Assembly: GCA_016927475.1 (NCBI GenBank)
Contig: JAFGMO010000082.1
Location: 61,928 to 125,927 of the forward strand
Direction of reading: 5' to 3'
Source of the DNA: Candidatus Aminicenantota bacterium
GTDB lineage: Bacteria > Acidobacteriota > Aminicenantia > Aminicenantales > Aminicenantaceae
Length of the DNA stretch: 64,000 bases
The first letter of the stretch is position 1. Each line of letters begins with the position of its first letter. The notes under the pieces were generated by a model. It had not been told where the DNA came from. It saw only the letters and a list, made by a program, of their open reading frames with translations, and did not search any database. Of the stretch, positions 33,822 through 43,754 are shown piece after piece. The position numbers were made by a program, and so were the translations under genes.

Positions 33822-35189
33822 TTAAGACTTGAGTTTTTTGATCGCAGTCTCAACGATCGTTTTCACCTCAGCTTGAATATTTTCTAAAGCTTCCTTGTTT
33901 TCGGCTTCAAAGCGCATGACCAATACTTCCTGTGTATTGGAGGGGCGGACTAGGGCCCATCCTTTGGGGAATGTCGCTCTAACCCCGTCTATATCGATGA
34001 TGGGATAAGACCGGGCCAGTTCTTTTTTAACCTGCTCGACGATCTTAAATTTAACTTCATCGGAAGCATAAACCCTTATTTCCGGAGTGTGAACCGCTTT
34101 GGGCAGATCATCAAGCATTTCGGAAAGTTTCTTGTCCTTTCGGGAGAGAATTTCCAAAAGCCGTCCCGTTGCATAAATGGCGTCATCAAAACCGAAATAG
34201 CGGTCGGCAAAAAACATATGTCCGCTCATTTCGCCGGCAATAAGTGCTTTTTCTTCTTTGATCTTTTTTTTGATCAAAGAATGGCCAGTTTTCCACATGA
34301 TGGCTTTTCCTCCCAACCTCGTGATTTCGTCGTAAAGAGTTTGGGAAGCCTTGACTTCGGATATGACGGCGGCTCCAGGATGGGCGGGGAGGATGTCCCG
34401 AGCGAAAAGGATAAGCAGCTGGTCCCCCCATAGAATGCCGCCTCTGTCATCGATCACTCCTATCCGGTCGGTATCCCCGTCGTAGGCGATCCCAAGGTCG
34501 GAGGACGTTTCTCCTACTTTGCCGATAAGATCTCTCAAATCTTCCGGAACGGTTGGATCGGGATGATGGTTGGGAAAACGACCGTCCATTTCGCAGAAAA
34601 GAGGAATAACCTCACAGCCCAATTTTTGAAAAATGGGAACGGCTACAACCCCGCCCGTTCCATTGCCTGCGTCGATAACCATTTTTAGGGATCGCTCAAG
34701 CTGAAGGTTTTTTATGATATATTCTTTGTATTCGGGAACGATATCGTAGGATTTTCTGGTTCCTTTTTTGTCAGTAATATAATCTTCTTTTTGAATGATT
34801 TCCTTGATTTTTTGAATGTCGTCACCGTAAAGGGTGTCCTTACCCAGCATCAGTTTGAAGCCGTTATGTTCCGGCGGATTGTGTGAACCCGTTATCATCA
34901 CTCCCGCTTCCATGTTTTTGACGTAGACCGCAAAGTATAGAAGTGGCGTGGGAATGATACCGTATTCCGTTATGGAACAGCCTGTAGAGAGAATGCCCCG
35001 GGAAAGGGCGGAGGCGAAACCGGGCGAGCTCAGGCGGCAATCCCATCCGAGAGCCACTTTCTTTTTGCCGTTGCGGCGGAAGGTGGTCCCTATACCGCGA
35101 CCGAGCGTTTCCACCACTTCTTCGTTCAAGTCTTTATCGACGATCCCCCTAATGTCATATTCTCTAAAGATTTCCGGATTGATCTTCAT
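33822..35189 (-). CDS. Phosphomannomutase / phosphoglucomutase
   Basis: From ATG 35189 (aaggagggg upstream) this 455-residue alpha-D-phosphohexomutase starts with FREYDIRGIVDKDL. It has the phosphoserine loop ITGSHNPPEHNGFK near residue 100, the metal loop YDGDTDRIGVID near 240, the sugar-binding GEMSGHMFF near 325, and the C-terminal phosphate-binding RPSNTQEVLVMRFEA. It interconverts mannose-6-P and mannose-1-P (and often glucose phosphates) and so feeds the adjacent GDP-mannose enzyme. It starts 14 bp after kdsC. The bifunctional PMM/PGM (AlgC/ManB-like) assignment is likely but not certain. Confidence 0.93.
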   Translation of the reverse strand: MKINPEIFREYDIRGIVDKDLNEEVVETLGRGIGTTFRRNGKKKVALGWDCRLSSPGFASALSRGILSTGCSITEYGIIPTPLLYFAVYVKNMEAGVMITGSHNPPEHNGFKLMLGKDTLYGDDIQKIKEIIQKEDYITDKKGTRKSYDIVPEYKEYIIKNLQLERSLKMVIDAGNGTGGVVAVPIFQKLGCEVIPLFCEMDGRFPNHHPDPTVPEDLRDLIGKVGETSSDLGIAYDGDTDRIGVIDDRGGILWGDQLLILFARDILPAHPGAAVISEVKASQTLYDEITRLGGKAIMWKTGHSLIKKKIKEEKALIAGEMSGHMFFADRYFGFDDAIYATGRLLEILSRKDKKLSEMLDDLPKAVHTPEIRVYASDEVKFKIVEQVKKELARSYPIIDIDGVRATFPKGWALVRPSNTQEVLVMRFEAENKEALENIQAEVKTIVETAIKKLKS

Positions 35190-35203
35190 GATCCCCTCCT
35201 TTT

Positions 35204-35746
35204 TTATCCTTTCCGTCTTTCCAGGAACTCGAAATACCGTTTTTTTATTTCCGGCCACAACTTTTGTGAGGTGATGATGAATTCAATAAATTCCCTGACG
35301 GCGCCTTTGCCCCCGGGCTGAGAACAGACGAAATGGCTGTGTTTCTTGATTGCATGATGAGCATCACCGACTGCCCCGGCCAATCCCACTTCTTTGATGA
35401 CTTCAAGGTCACCCAGGTCGTCTCCAATGTATGCCACTTCTTCCTTTTGAAAGTTTTGTTTTTTGAGGATTTGTTGGAGGGATTCTTTTTTGTCCAGAAT
35501 GCCCTGATGGAGCTCCGTTATACGCAGCGTTTCCGCTCTTTTTTCCAGAGCTTTTGATCTTTTCCCGGTTATAATTCCTGATTGTATGCCGGCTAGATGG
35601 GCTAGAAGAATACCCGTTCCGTCCTTTACGTCGTATGTTTTTAGTTCTTCTCCATCCGGAAAAACCAGCAGACTTCCATCCGTTAAGGTCCCGTCAACAT
35701 CCATGAGGATCATTTTTATTTTTTTTGCTCGGTCTTCAGCTTTCAT
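35204..35746 (-). CDS. kdsC: 3-deoxy-D-manno-octulosonate 8-phosphate phosphatase (HAD type C0)
   Basis: From ATG 35746 the 180-residue HAD phosphatase has DVDGTLTDG (nucleophile Asp), IITGKRSKALEKRAETL, and YIGDDLGDLEVIKEVGLAGAVGDAHHAIK, which is diagnostic for the KdsC tetramer family. It removes phosphate from Kdo-8-P to give Kdo. The start overlaps the kdsD stop as TAATG, with ggagat upstream, so the two are translationally coupled. All four Kdo genes are in this operon. Confidence 0.94.
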   Translation of the reverse strand: MKAEDRAKKIKMILMDVDGTLTDGSLLVFPDGEELKTYDVKDGTGILLAHLAGIQSGIITGKRSKALEKRAETLRITELHQGILDKKESLQQILKKQNFQKEEVAYIGDDLGDLEVIKEVGLAGAVGDAHHAIKKHSHFVCSQPGGKGAVREFIEFIITSQKLWPEIKKRYFEFLERRKG

Positions 35747-36717
35747 TAGAACATCTCCGTTCGCCACAGGTCATGCAGATGAATGACACCCTCTACCATT
35801 CCCTCTGCGTCTTGAATGACAAGAGAAGTGATGCGGTTTTCCTCCATTAAATGAAGAGCCTTGGTGGCCAATTCCTCTTTTGAAATCGTGACCGGACTTG
35901 GTGTCATACATTCCAGGGCGGTTTTTTTCAGGAATTCCCGGCCGTGCTTCTTCAGCATTCGCCTTAAATCTCCGTCGGTGATCACCCCGGTCAGTTTTTT
36001 CTTTTCGTTGATGACACATGTCATTCCAAGTTTCTTTTCCGATATCATGTCGATAACATCGCTCATGAAGGTAGTCTGTATCACGACGGGAATATCATTT
36101 CCTTTGTGCATGAGGCTTTTGACTTTGATCAGCTTCCGGGCTATTTCTCCTTTGGGGTGATATTGGGCAAAGTCTTCTTCAGTGAATCCCTTTTTTTTCA
36201 TGAGAGCTATAGCCAGGGCGTCTCCGATGGCCAACGAGGCTGTAGAACTGGCTGTAGGAATATATGGATTTGGCCCGGCTTCTTTCTCAACCCGTGCATC
36301 CAATACGACATCGCTGTACTTGGCCAAAGTAGACCGTGTGTTTCCCGTGATGCCGATCAGTTTTATTCCGATACGCTTGATAAAATCTAGAAGCTGGATA
36401 ATTTCTTTGGTTTCTCCACTGTAGGAGATTGCAATGAGGATATCGTCTTTATGAATCATGCCCAAATCGCCATGGCCTGCTTCGGCCGGATGGATGAAGA
36501 GGGCCGGAGTTCCGCAGCTGGCAAGGGTCGAGGTAATCTTTCGCCCGACCAAACCTGATTTACCCATACCGGTGACGATCACACGGGCCTTTGTTCGAAA
36601 AAGAAGATCGACGGCATGGGCAAATTTTTCGTCCAGTCTTTGAGAGAGATTTTTGACAGCTTTAGCCTCGATCTCAAGGACTTCTTTCCCGGTTTGAATA
36701 ATATTTTTTTTTGTCAT
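35746..36717 (-). CDS. kdsD: D-arabinose-5-phosphate isomerase
   Basis: From ATG 36717 the 323-residue protein has an N-terminal SIS domain (VIVTGMGKSGLVGRKI, STLASCGTPALFIHPAEAGHGDLGM, AISYSGETKEI). Two CBS domains occupy residues ~200-320 (CVINEKKKLTGVITDGDLRRMLKK, MEENRITSLVIQD). This is the KdsD/KpsF arrangement, converting ribulose-5-P to arabinose-5-P, the Kdo precursor. The start overlaps kdsA's stop as ATGA. The CBS pair may sense a nucleotide. Confidence 0.95.
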   Translation of the reverse strand: MTKKNIIQTGKEVLEIEAKAVKNLSQRLDEKFAHAVDLLFRTKARVIVTGMGKSGLVGRKITSTLASCGTPALFIHPAEAGHGDLGMIHKDDILIAISYSGETKEIIQLLDFIKRIGIKLIGITGNTRSTLAKYSDVVLDARVEKEAGPNPYIPTASSTASLAIGDALAIALMKKKGFTEEDFAQYHPKGEIARKLIKVKSLMHKGNDIPVVIQTTFMSDVIDMISEKKLGMTCVINEKKKLTGVITDGDLRRMLKKHGREFLKKTALECMTPSPVTISKEELATKALHLMEENRITSLVIQDAEGMVEGVIHLHDLWRTEMF

Positions 36718-37577
36718 GACCCTAATTCCCGGATGTAGTCTTTGATGCTGTCCTGGGCTTTTCCAAGACAAAGGAGAGACTTGAGAAGAATGTCTAATTT
36801 ATTTAATATCAATGAGTTGTGTTTATCGGAAAGGGCTTTGGACGGGTTTTCATGCACTTCGATGAAGATCCCGTCGGCTCCGGCACAGATGCCTGCCCGG
36901 GCATAAAGGGAAATGAATTCGGCTTCTCCGCCGGAGTAAAAACCTTGTCCTCCCGGTTTTTGAGTGCTGTGGGAAGCATCAAGAACGACGGGATACCCGA
37001 ATCTTTTCATCAAGGGGATGGACCGGATATCGACAATGAGATTATTATACCCGAAACATGTCCCTCTTTCGGTAAGCATGATCTGTTCATTATCCTGGCT
37101 GCGTATCTTTTCGATGATGTTTTTCATGTCCGGTGGCGATAAAAATTGCCCCTTTTTGATATTGAGCGGTTTCCGGGTCCGGGCTGCTTCGGTGATGAGA
37201 TCGGTCTGCCGGCAGAGGAAAGCGGGAATCTGGATGACATCGAGGACTTCCGCAGCGGGTGAAACCTGGCGGGTTTCGTGGATATCTGAAAGAACGGGAA
37301 TGTCCAGCTCCTCTTTAATCGAAGCTAAAATCTTTAATCCCTTTTCCAGTCCGGGCCCTCTGTATGACCGTATGGAGGACCGGTTAGCTTTATCGAAGGA
37401 GGCCTTAAAGATAAAGGGAACGCCATTGGAGCGGCATATTTCTTTGATCTGTCCAGCCAGAAAAAAGGCGTGATCCCGGTTTTCTAAAACGCAGGGACCG
37501 GCAATCAGGAAAAAAGGCCGGGCGCTCCCGAGGTTAAATTTTCCGCCGATCGATATGTCTTTTTTTGCGGTTTTCAT
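36714..37577 (-). CDS. kdsA: 3-deoxy-8-phosphooctulonate synthase (metal-dependent type)
   Basis: This 287-residue KdsA has IAGPCVLEN near residue 27, [48 protein letters not shown] and [11 protein letters not shown]. It condenses phosphoenolpyruvate with arabinose-5-P. The Cys in AGPC corresponds to the metal ligand of the Aquifex-type metal-dependent enzymes, where E. coli KdsA has Asn, so a metal-dependent class is likely. Its 5' end lies inside pyrG (44-bp overlap) and it overlaps kdsD by ATGA. Confidence 0.96.
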   Translation of the reverse strand: MKTAKKDISIGGKFNLGSARPFFLIAGPCVLENRDHAFFLAGQIKEICRSNGVPFIFKASFDKANRSSIRSYRGPGLEKGLKILASIKEELDIPVLSDIHETRQVSPAAEVLDVIQIPAFLCRQTDLITEAARTRKPLNIKKGQFLSPPDMKNIIEKIRSQDNEQIMLTERGTCFGYNNLIVDIRSIPLMKRFGYPVVLDASHSTQKPGGQGFYSGGEAEFISLYARAGICAGADGIFIEVHENPSKALSDKHNSLILNKLDILLKSLLCLGKAQDSIKDYIRELGS

Positions 37578-39156
37578 AACACGCTCCGATGAATGATTTG
37601 AAAATCGGATGAGGTTGAAGAGGTTTTGACTTGAATTCAGGATGGAACTGGCATCCCAGGAACCAAGGGTGTCCTTTGAGTTCGATGATTTCGACCAGAC
37701 CGTAATCCGGATTTTTTCCGGATATCACTAGGCCGGAACGCTTGAGGATATCTTCATATTCGGGATTAAATTCGAAACGGTGGCGGTGCCTTTCATGGAT
37801 GGTCCCTTTGCCGTATATTCGTTCAGCCAGACTACCCTTTTGTAGTTTGCAGGAATAAGCCCCAAGTCTCATCGTTCCGCCCAGATCACGAATCCCTTTT
37901 AGTTCGCGCCATTTGAAAAAGATTTTATGTGGAGTCTTTGCCTGGAATTCAGTGCTGTTTGCCTTTTTCAACCCGGCAACATTTCGAGCATATTCGACAG
38001 CAGCGCACTGCATTCCCAGGCAGATGCCGAAGTAAGGAATATTTTGCTCCCGAGCATAGCGGACAGCCGATATTTTCCCTTCGATGCCCCTTGTGCCAAA
38101 GCCTCCGGGTACAAGAATGCCGTCCGCTTGAGCAAGAATTTTTTTGGGATCATCTTTTTCCAGGATTTCCGCCTCGACCCAGGAAATGTTTACCAAAAGT
38201 TGGTTGGCGATGCCGCCGTGATCAAGGGCCTGTTTCAGGCTGAGATAGGAATCATGAAGACCGGCGTACTTCCCGACGAGAGAAATATTCACGGTATCCT
38301 TCGGATTTTTTATCCTGTCTACCATGGCTTTCCATTGAGACAGCCGTCGGGTTTTTTTCGGTAGATCCAGCTTGGAAAGGATGATCTTATCCAGGTCCTG
38401 CTGGGCAAAAATAAGGGGGATCTCGTAAACATTGTCCACATCCTTAGCCGTTATAACGGCGTCAAGGGGGACATTCGTGAATAGAGAAATTTTTGCCTTA
38501 AGCTCCTTTTTCAAGAACCGGTCTGTTCGGCAGAGGATGATATCCGGCTGAATACCGATGGCCCTCAGCTCTCGAACGCTGTGCTGGGTTGGTTTGGTTT
38601 TTTGTTCGCCTGATGTCTTGATATAAGGAACCAGAGTCAAATGGATGAATAATGTATTTTTTTCGCCCAGAGATAATCTCATCTGTCGAATAGCTTCCAA
38701 AAAAGGCGCCCCTTCGATGTCTCCTACCGTCCCTCCGATTTCGACGATAACAATATCGTTCTTGTCGGCAACGGAAAAAAAGGCATTTTTGATCTCATCG
38801 GTAACATGAGGTATGACCTGGACGGTTTTTCCCAAATAAACTCCTTTTCTTTCTTTCTTGATAATAGACTCATAGATGCGGCCTTGAGTCCAATTGTTTT
38901 CCTGTGATGTCCTTGTAGAAGTGAAGCGTTCGTAGTGCCCCAAATCCAGATCGGTTTCCGCACCGTCATCCGTAACATAAACTTCTCCGTGCTGGAAAGG
39001 ATTCATAGTTCCCGGGTCAACATTCAGATAGGGATCGAACTTTTGAAGTGTTATCTTGTAACCGTGGCTTTCGAGAAGAGTTCCTATAGAAGCGGCTGCA
39101 ATTCCTTTTCCCAATGCCGAAAGAACGCCGCCGGTTACAAAAATAAACTTAGTCAT
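37534..39156 (-). CDS. pyrG: CTP synthase
   Basis: This 540-residue protein is full length. The synthetase domain ([49 protein letters not shown]) is followed from ~295 by the class I glutaminase domain with [16 protein letters not shown] (nucleophile Cys) and the C-terminal [10 protein letters not shown] (His, Glu). It aminates UTP to CTP. It lies between kdsB and kdsA; CTP is the co-substrate of KdsB, and the kdsB-pyrG-kdsA order is known from other Gram-negative bacteria. It overlaps kdsB by 8 bp. Confidence 0.97.
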   Translation of the reverse strand: MTKFIFVTGGVLSALGKGIAAASIGTLLESHGYKITLQKFDPYLNVDPGTMNPFQHGEVYVTDDGAETDLDLGHYERFTSTRTSQENNWTQGRIYESIIKKERKGVYLGKTVQVIPHVTDEIKNAFFSVADKNDIVIVEIGGTVGDIEGAPFLEAIRQMRLSLGEKNTLFIHLTLVPYIKTSGEQKTKPTQHSVRELRAIGIQPDIILCRTDRFLKKELKAKISLFTNVPLDAVITAKDVDNVYEIPLIFAQQDLDKIILSKLDLPKKTRRLSQWKAMVDRIKNPKDTVNISLVGKYAGLHDSYLSLKQALDHGGIANQLLVNISWVEAEILEKDDPKKILAQADGILVPGGFGTRGIEGKISAVRYAREQNIPYFGICLGMQCAAVEYARNVAGLKKANSTEFQAKTPHKIFFKWRELKGIRDLGGTMRLGAYSCKLQKGSLAERIYGKGTIHERHRHRFEFNPEYEDILKRSGLVISGKNPDYGLVEIIELKGHPWFLGCQFHPEFKSKPLQPHPIFKSFIGACYENRKKRHIDRRKI

Positions 39157-39874
39157 TTTGAATTTGCTCTAACAATTTTTCCACACGTTTGATGTCACCG
39201 GGTGTGTCAACACCCTGCGTAATGAAGGGGATTTCTACCGTTTTGATCTTGTGACCGTATTCCAATGCTCTTAACTGTTCGAGTTTTTCTGTTTTTTCCA
39301 GTCTTGAAGGAGGAAGTTTGGAAAATTTGATGAGAAAATCTCTTTGGTATCCGTAGATGCCGATATGGTAAAAATAGTAGTCCTGAGCTTGAAACGGAAT
39401 GGGGGCTCTGGAAAAATAAAGGGCATTTCCGGAATGATCGATGACAACTTTCACCTCGTTTTTGTCATGGATACGATCCTGATCGGTCTGCCGTCTGATT
39501 AATGTGGCCATTGGCAGATTTTCATCTTGAAGAGCTTCAACTAAAAAGTCGATCATTTTTCCATGGATAAGGGGTTCGTCTCCTTGAATATTAATGATGA
39601 TCGGGGTATCGAGTGTTGAAGCGATTTCGGCTACCCGTTCTGTTCCCGAGCTGTGATGCGAAGATGTCATAACAACTTCGGCTCCAAACTTACGTGCGGC
39701 ATCAGCTATTCTATTGTCATCGGTTGCGATAATGATCCTTTCGAGAAGTTGCGCTTTTTGAGCGCCTTCAAATACCCACCTGATCATGACTTTTCCCTTA
39801 ATTGTTGCCAGAGCTTTCCCCGGGAAGCGGCTCGATTCATACCGAGCGGGGATAATACCTGTCGCTGTTTTCAA
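39149..39874 (-). CDS. kdsB: 3-deoxy-manno-octulosonate cytidylyltransferase (CMP-Kdo synthetase)
   Basis: This 241-residue enzyme has the [15 protein letters not shown] nucleotide loop, [31 protein letters not shown] and the [13 protein letters not shown] motif of KdsB. It activates Kdo with CTP for lipid A modification. It overlaps the bactofilin gene by ATGA and pyrG by 8 bp, so bactofilin, CMP-Kdo and CTP synthesis are co-translated. Confidence 0.96.
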   Translation of the reverse strand: MKTATGIIPARYESSRFPGKALATIKGKVMIRWVFEGAQKAQLLERIIIATDDNRIADAARKFGAEVVMTSSHHSSGTERVAEIASTLDTPIIINIQGDEPLIHGKMIDFLVEALQDENLPMATLIRRQTDQDRIHDKNEVKVVIDHSGNALYFSRAPIPFQAQDYYFYHIGIYGYQRDFLIKFSKLPPSRLEKTEKLEQLRALEYGHKIKTVEIPFITQGVDTPGDIKRVEKLLEQIQND

Positions 39875-40269
39875 GAGAGAGATCCGGTGCTGACTTTTTT
39901 CAGGGGAACGACCTGGGCGGGATTTTCGGAAGTCTGGCAGGTGGCTTCAAGGTAGGCCCCTTCATCCACAACAAGCTTTGGCGTAATGACGGTTCCGATC
40001 ACGCGGCCGTTGGAACTGATCTCTACTTTTTGAGTCGCCTTTATGTTTCCCTTTATCTCTCCGCTAATGCTGATATATCCTATTTTGATATCCGCTTCCA
40101 CTTTGCCGTTATCACCGATGATGAGAGTGGATTCGGAATTGATTTTCCCCTTAAAAGAACCATCGATCCGGAATGATCCTTTGAAGTTCAGGTCTCCTAT
40201 AAAAGTGGTATCCTTGTCAAAAAAGCCGGTGATTTTGTTTTCGATAAACTCACTTTTTTTGTCTTTCAT
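39871..40269 (-). CDS. Bactofilin (polymer-forming cytoskeletal protein)
   Basis: This 132-residue protein is a right-handed beta-helix bactofilin (PF04519). Its repeats include TTFIGDLNFKGSFRIDGSFKGKI, TLIIGDNGKVEADIKIGYISISGEIKGNI and KVEISSNGRVIGTVITPKLVVDEGAYLEA. Bactofilins assemble into nucleotide-free filaments that scaffold cell-wall or chromosome-segregation machinery. It lies 2 bp after parB (aaaggagt upstream) and overlaps kdsB by ATGA. In Myxococcus xanthus bactofilins bind the ParABS system, so the position next to parAB is meaningful. Confidence 0.93.
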   Translation of the reverse strand: MKDKKSEFIENKITGFFDKDTTFIGDLNFKGSFRIDGSFKGKINSESTLIIGDNGKVEADIKIGYISISGEIKGNIKATQKVEISSNGRVIGTVITPKLVVDEGAYLEATCQTSENPAQVVPLKKVSTGSLS

Positions 40270-40271
40270 GC

Positions 40272-41123
40272 TTATACTCCTTTGATCTTTTCGTAAAGTC
40301 TGTTCAATTCGTCCATAGAAAAATAAAATATTTTTATCATTCCTTTGTCCCGATTCCCCGTTATAGCGGTCTTGGTCCCCAGGATTTTTACGAATTCCTC
40401 TTCAAGGGCTGCGAGATCAGGATCGTTACGCTCCGCCGGGCATTCCATTTTTGCTTCTTTTTTTCTCTTGAGACTGGTTATTTTTTTTTCGACTTCACGG
40501 ACGGACAGTTTTTTTTGTGTGATCTCCGCCGCCAGAGCCAGCTGGGTTTCGGGATTTTCCAGGGTTATAAGGGCTCTGGCATGCCCCATGGAAAGATCAC
40601 CTTTTTCAATCTGTTTTTGAATAGTTTGGGGAAGTTTAAGAAGCCGCAAATAATTTGTAACGGATGTTCTGTCTTTGCCGACCCGTTCGGCAATATCTTT
40701 CTGGGTATAGTTTAGTTCCTCAGTAAGATTTTTGTATGCGTGTGCGATCTCGATGGGATTGAGATCTTCGCGTTGGATATTTTCTACTAATGATGCCTCA
40801 AGCTGCTTTTGCTTCGGTATGGATCGGATAAGCGTCGGAATTTTTTTGAGACCGACCCTCTGGGCGGCCCTCCAGCGTCTTTCACCTAGAATGATTTTAT
40901 AGAAGCCCTCTTCTGCAACAACAACGACAGGCTGGAGAACCCCGGATTCTTTGATGGACTGGGCGAGTTCATCGATGGATTGAGAATCGAAGTTTTGTCT
41001 GGGCTGGTTTGGGTTAGGTTTTATTTGGTCGATATCGAGGTCAACCAGCCTTTCATCTTTAAGAATGGCATAATCTTCAGGGATGAAGGCTTTTAGTCCT
41101 TTTCCTAGCGCTTGCTTTTTCAT
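40272..41123 (-). CDS. parB: Chromosome partitioning protein ParB/Spo0J
   Basis: This 283-residue protein has the N-terminal LGKGLKAFIP start, the ParB/Srx CTPase domain (IKPNPNQPRQNFD, GVLQPVVVV, ILGERRWRAAQRVG, SLVENIQREDLNPIE) and the helix-turn-helix (YTQKDIAERVGKDRTSVTNYLRLLKLP, MGHARALI). A C-terminal dimerisation region follows. It binds parS and spreads using CTP. It overlaps parA by ATGA. The nearest parS-like site is at 41896-41911. Confidence 0.96.
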   Translation of the reverse strand: MKKQALGKGLKAFIPEDYAILKDERLVDLDIDQIKPNPNQPRQNFDSQSIDELAQSIKESGVLQPVVVVAEEGFYKIILGERRWRAAQRVGLKKIPTLIRSIPKQKQLEASLVENIQREDLNPIEIAHAYKNLTEELNYTQKDIAERVGKDRTSVTNYLRLLKLPQTIQKQIEKGDLSMGHARALITLENPETQLALAAEITQKKLSVREVEKKITSLKRKKEAKMECPAERNDPDLAALEEEFVKILGTKTAITGNRDKGMIKIFYFSMDELNRLYEKIKGV

Positions 41124-41875
41124 GTGCTTAAAATCTCCCGGGCTAAATTTAAGTAGGATTGGGCTCCTTTTGATTTGATATCATAGAGCAATATCGGTTT
41201 TCCGAAACTGGGAGCTTCGGCCAATTTGACTGTTCTCGGTATAATGGTCTCGTATATGATTCCTGTTAATGAATTTTTAATTTCTTCGACAACCTGCTTG
41301 GAAAGATTGGTTCGTTCGTCGTACATGGTGAAAAGAATTCCCTCAATTTTTAAGGATGGATTGAAGTACTTCCGGACTTCGTCTAGAGTATGGAGCAGCT
41401 CGGGCATTCCTTCCATACAGAAAAATTCTGTTTGAACCGGTATCAAGATAGATTCGGCGGCGGAAAGGGCGTTTATCGTTAAAAAACCCAAAGAAGGCGG
41501 ACAGTCTATCAAAATAAAGTTGAAAAATTTTTTAAGCTTCTGAAGCACGGCTTTTAATTTATATTCTCTGTTCTCTTGAGAATAAAGTTCGGCCTCGATA
41601 CCGGCCAGTTCTTGGGAGCAAGGAGAAAGATAAAGATTATCGATTTCTGTGGGTTTCATATATTCTCTGGGATCCTTACCGTCCATCATGGCTCCGTAAA
41701 TGCCTCCGGTTTCTGTTTTTTCAATGCCTAGTCCGCTTGTAGCCATGCCCTGAGGATCAAAATCAACGATAAGAGTCCTTGTGTTAAAATAAGCAAGAGA
41801 GGCCCCCAAATTAATGGCTGTCGTCGTTTTTCCAACCCCGCCTTTTTGATTGGCAATGGCGATTATCTTATTCAT
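41120..41875 (-). CDS. parA: Chromosome partitioning ATPase ParA/Soj
   Basis: This 251-residue deviant Walker ATPase has NQKGGVGKTTTAINLG at the N-terminus, DFDPQGMATSGLG, LIDCPPSLGFLTINAL and VQTEFFCMEG, all matching chromosomal Soj/ParA. It is the short chromosomal form without an N-terminal DNA-binding extension. It overlaps mnmG and parB by 4 bp at each end, so it is translated in a coupled series. No rsmG gene lies between mnmG and parA, unlike in many bacteria. Confidence 0.97.
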   Translation of the reverse strand: MNKIIAIANQKGGVGKTTTAINLGASLAYFNTRTLIVDFDPQGMATSGLGIEKTETGGIYGAMMDGKDPREYMKPTEIDNLYLSPCSQELAGIEAELYSQENREYKLKAVLQKLKKFFNFILIDCPPSLGFLTINALSAAESILIPVQTEFFCMEGMPELLHTLDEVRKYFNPSLKIEGILFTMYDERTNLSKQVVEEIKNSLTGIIYETIIPRTVKLAEAPSFGKPILLYDIKSKGAQSYLNLAREILST

Positions 41876-43749
41876 ATTTCTTGATCTTTTTTTAATGTTC
41901 CACGTGAAACCTTTTGATGGCTGGTCTTTTGTTGTTGCATTTTAATATAAACATGAAGGTTGATGATGGCTGCCGGTGTAATCCCCGGGATTTTTTTGGC
42001 GCCCCCGAGTGTCCTCGGCCGGCCTCTTTCCAATTTTTCCGCGACTTCTCTTGTTAGCCCTGGGATTTTTGCATAATTTGTTTTCTCGGGAATCATAACG
42101 AGGTCAAGTTTCCTTAATCTGGCGATTTCTTTTTCCTGTTTTTGAATGTACCCTTCATATTTTATCTCGGATTCGATATGCCGGATTTCTTCATCTGACA
42201 AAGCGTTCAACAATTTTTTACATTCTATCACATTTTTTAGATGAACATCAGGTTTTTTTATGGCATCTATTATTCTGATAGTTCCTTCTTTTGTTTTGAC
42301 CTTTTCCCCCTGGAGAAAAGTTATCGCCTTGCTGATTCTTTCTTGTTTTTTGAGGAAATTTTGGTACACTCCGTCGGGGATAAGACCGAAATGGTATCCA
42401 TATTCCATCAATCTCTGGTCGGCATTATCGATACGAAGAAGGAGCCGGTATTCCGCCCGGGACGTGAACAGGCGGTAGGGTTCTTCGATTCCCTGGTTGA
42501 TAAGGTCATCGATAAGGACACCAATATATGCTTTTTCGCGTCCCAGAATGAATGGTTTTTTTCCTTTTATCTTGAGGACAGCGTTGATCCCGGCCATCAA
42601 TCCCTGGGCGGCTGCTTCTTCATAGCCGGATGTTCCGTTTATCTGACCGGCTAAATACAGCCCGGATATGCTTCTGGTTTCCAGGGTTGGATAAAGCTGG
42701 GTGGGTGAAACACTATCATATTCGATTCCGTAGGCGGGTCTGAGCACTTTAGCTTCATCAAGACCAGTGATACTCCTTAAAATCTTCATTTGCGTGTCGA
42801 AAGAGAGACTTGAGGAAATACCGTTGACATAAATCTCCGCCGTATCCAATCCTTCAGGCTCAAGGAAAAATTGATGCCGCTTGTGGTGGGGAAATTTGAC
42901 GACTTTATCTTCAATGGAAGGACAATATCGCGGTCCGATACCGGTAATATATCCGCTGTATAGGGGTGAGGAATCCAGATTTTCAGAAATGACTTTATGT
43001 GTCTGCGCATTTGTGTAGCCTATATAACAGACAATCTTATTTTCCAGTTTTTTCTCTGTTCGGAATGAAAAAGGAATAGGTTCTTCATCCCCAGGCTGCG
43101 GAGTGAATTTATCCCAGTCGATGGTGTCCTTATGCAGTCTCATAGGGGTTCCTGTTTTCAGCCGGTAGATTTTAAATCCCAGATCCTTCAAGTTTTGGCT
43201 CAATTCCAAGGAGGCAGGCTCATTGGCTCTGCCGGCCGGATAATGATTAAGCCCGATATGGATCAAGCCGTTGAGAAAAGTACCTGGTGTCAGGATCACA
43301 GCCCGGGCTTTGAAGGTATTTCCGTCCAGGCATTTGATTCCGGTAATGCGGCCGTTATTTACCAACACTTCGGTGACAATCCCTTGAAAAAGCGTTAACC
43401 TCGGGATTTGTTCCAGCCATTTTTTCATTGTCTGCCTGTACGCGGCCTTGTCGGATTGGGCTCGGGGAGCCTGAACGGCGCCTCCCCGGCTTCTGTTGAG
43501 AAGCCTGAATTGAATCCCCGTTTCGTCTGCCAGGAGCCCCATGATCCCACCGAGGGCGTCGATCTCCCTGACAAGCTGCCCTTTAGCGAGTCCTCCGATT
43601 GCCGGATTGCATGACATCTGGGCGATGGTTTCGAGGTGAATCGTAACCAAACAGGTTTCGAGTCCCATAATACTGGCGGCATAGGCGGCCTCGCAGCCGG
43701 CATGACCTGCACCCACGACAATGACATCGTAATGGTTTGTGTTGGTCAT
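41872..43749 (-). CDS. mnmG: tRNA uridine-5-carboxymethylaminomethyl modification enzyme MnmG
   Basis: From ATG 43749 the protein has 625 residues, matching E. coli MnmG (629). A longer frame to 43905 would run into mnmE. It has the FAD-binding VIVVGAGHAGCEAAYA, MSCNPAIGGLAKGQLVREIDALGG, GTFLNGLIHIG and the conserved RPAYGIEYD, LAGQINGTSGYEEAAAQG and SRAEYRLLLR. With MnmE it builds cmnm5U34 in tRNAs. Its last codons contain the parS-like site. The start is 5 bp after mnmE and has only a weak Shine-Dalgarno. Confidence 0.97.
   Translation of the reverse strand: MTNTNHYDVIVVGAGHAGCEAAYAASIMGLETCLVTIHLETIAQMSCNPAIGGLAKGQLVREIDALGGIMGLLADETGIQFRLLNRSRGGAVQAPRAQSDKAAYRQTMKKWLEQIPRLTLFQGIVTEVLVNNGRITGIKCLDGNTFKARAVILTPGTFLNGLIHIGLNHYPAGRANEPASLELSQNLKDLGFKIYRLKTGTPMRLHKDTIDWDKFTPQPGDEEPIPFSFRTEKKLENKIVCYIGYTNAQTHKVISENLDSSPLYSGYITGIGPRYCPSIEDKVVKFPHHKRHQFFLEPEGLDTAEIYVNGISSSLSFDTQMKILRSITGLDEAKVLRPAYGIEYDSVSPTQLYPTLETRSISGLYLAGQINGTSGYEEAAAQGLMAGINAVLKIKGKKPFILGREKAYIGVLIDDLINQGIEEPYRLFTSRAEYRLLLRIDNADQRLMEYGYHFGLIPDGVYQNFLKKQERISKAITFLQGEKVKTKEGTIRIIDAIKKPDVHLKNVIECKKLLNALSDEEIRHIESEIKYEGYIQKQEKEIARLRKLDLVMIPEKTNYAKIPGLTREVAEKLERGRPRTLGGAKKIPGITPAAIINLHVYIKMQQQKTSHQKVSRGTLKKDQEI
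41896..41911. promoter_or_regulatory. parS-like centromere site
   Basis: TGTTCCACGTGAAACC matches the bacterial parS consensus TGTTTCACGTGAAACA at 14 of 16 positions and contains the palindromic CACGTG core. It lies inside the 3' end of mnmG, just upstream of parA-parB, where ParB could nucleate. Confidence 0.75.
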
Positions 43750-43754
43750 TTTAT

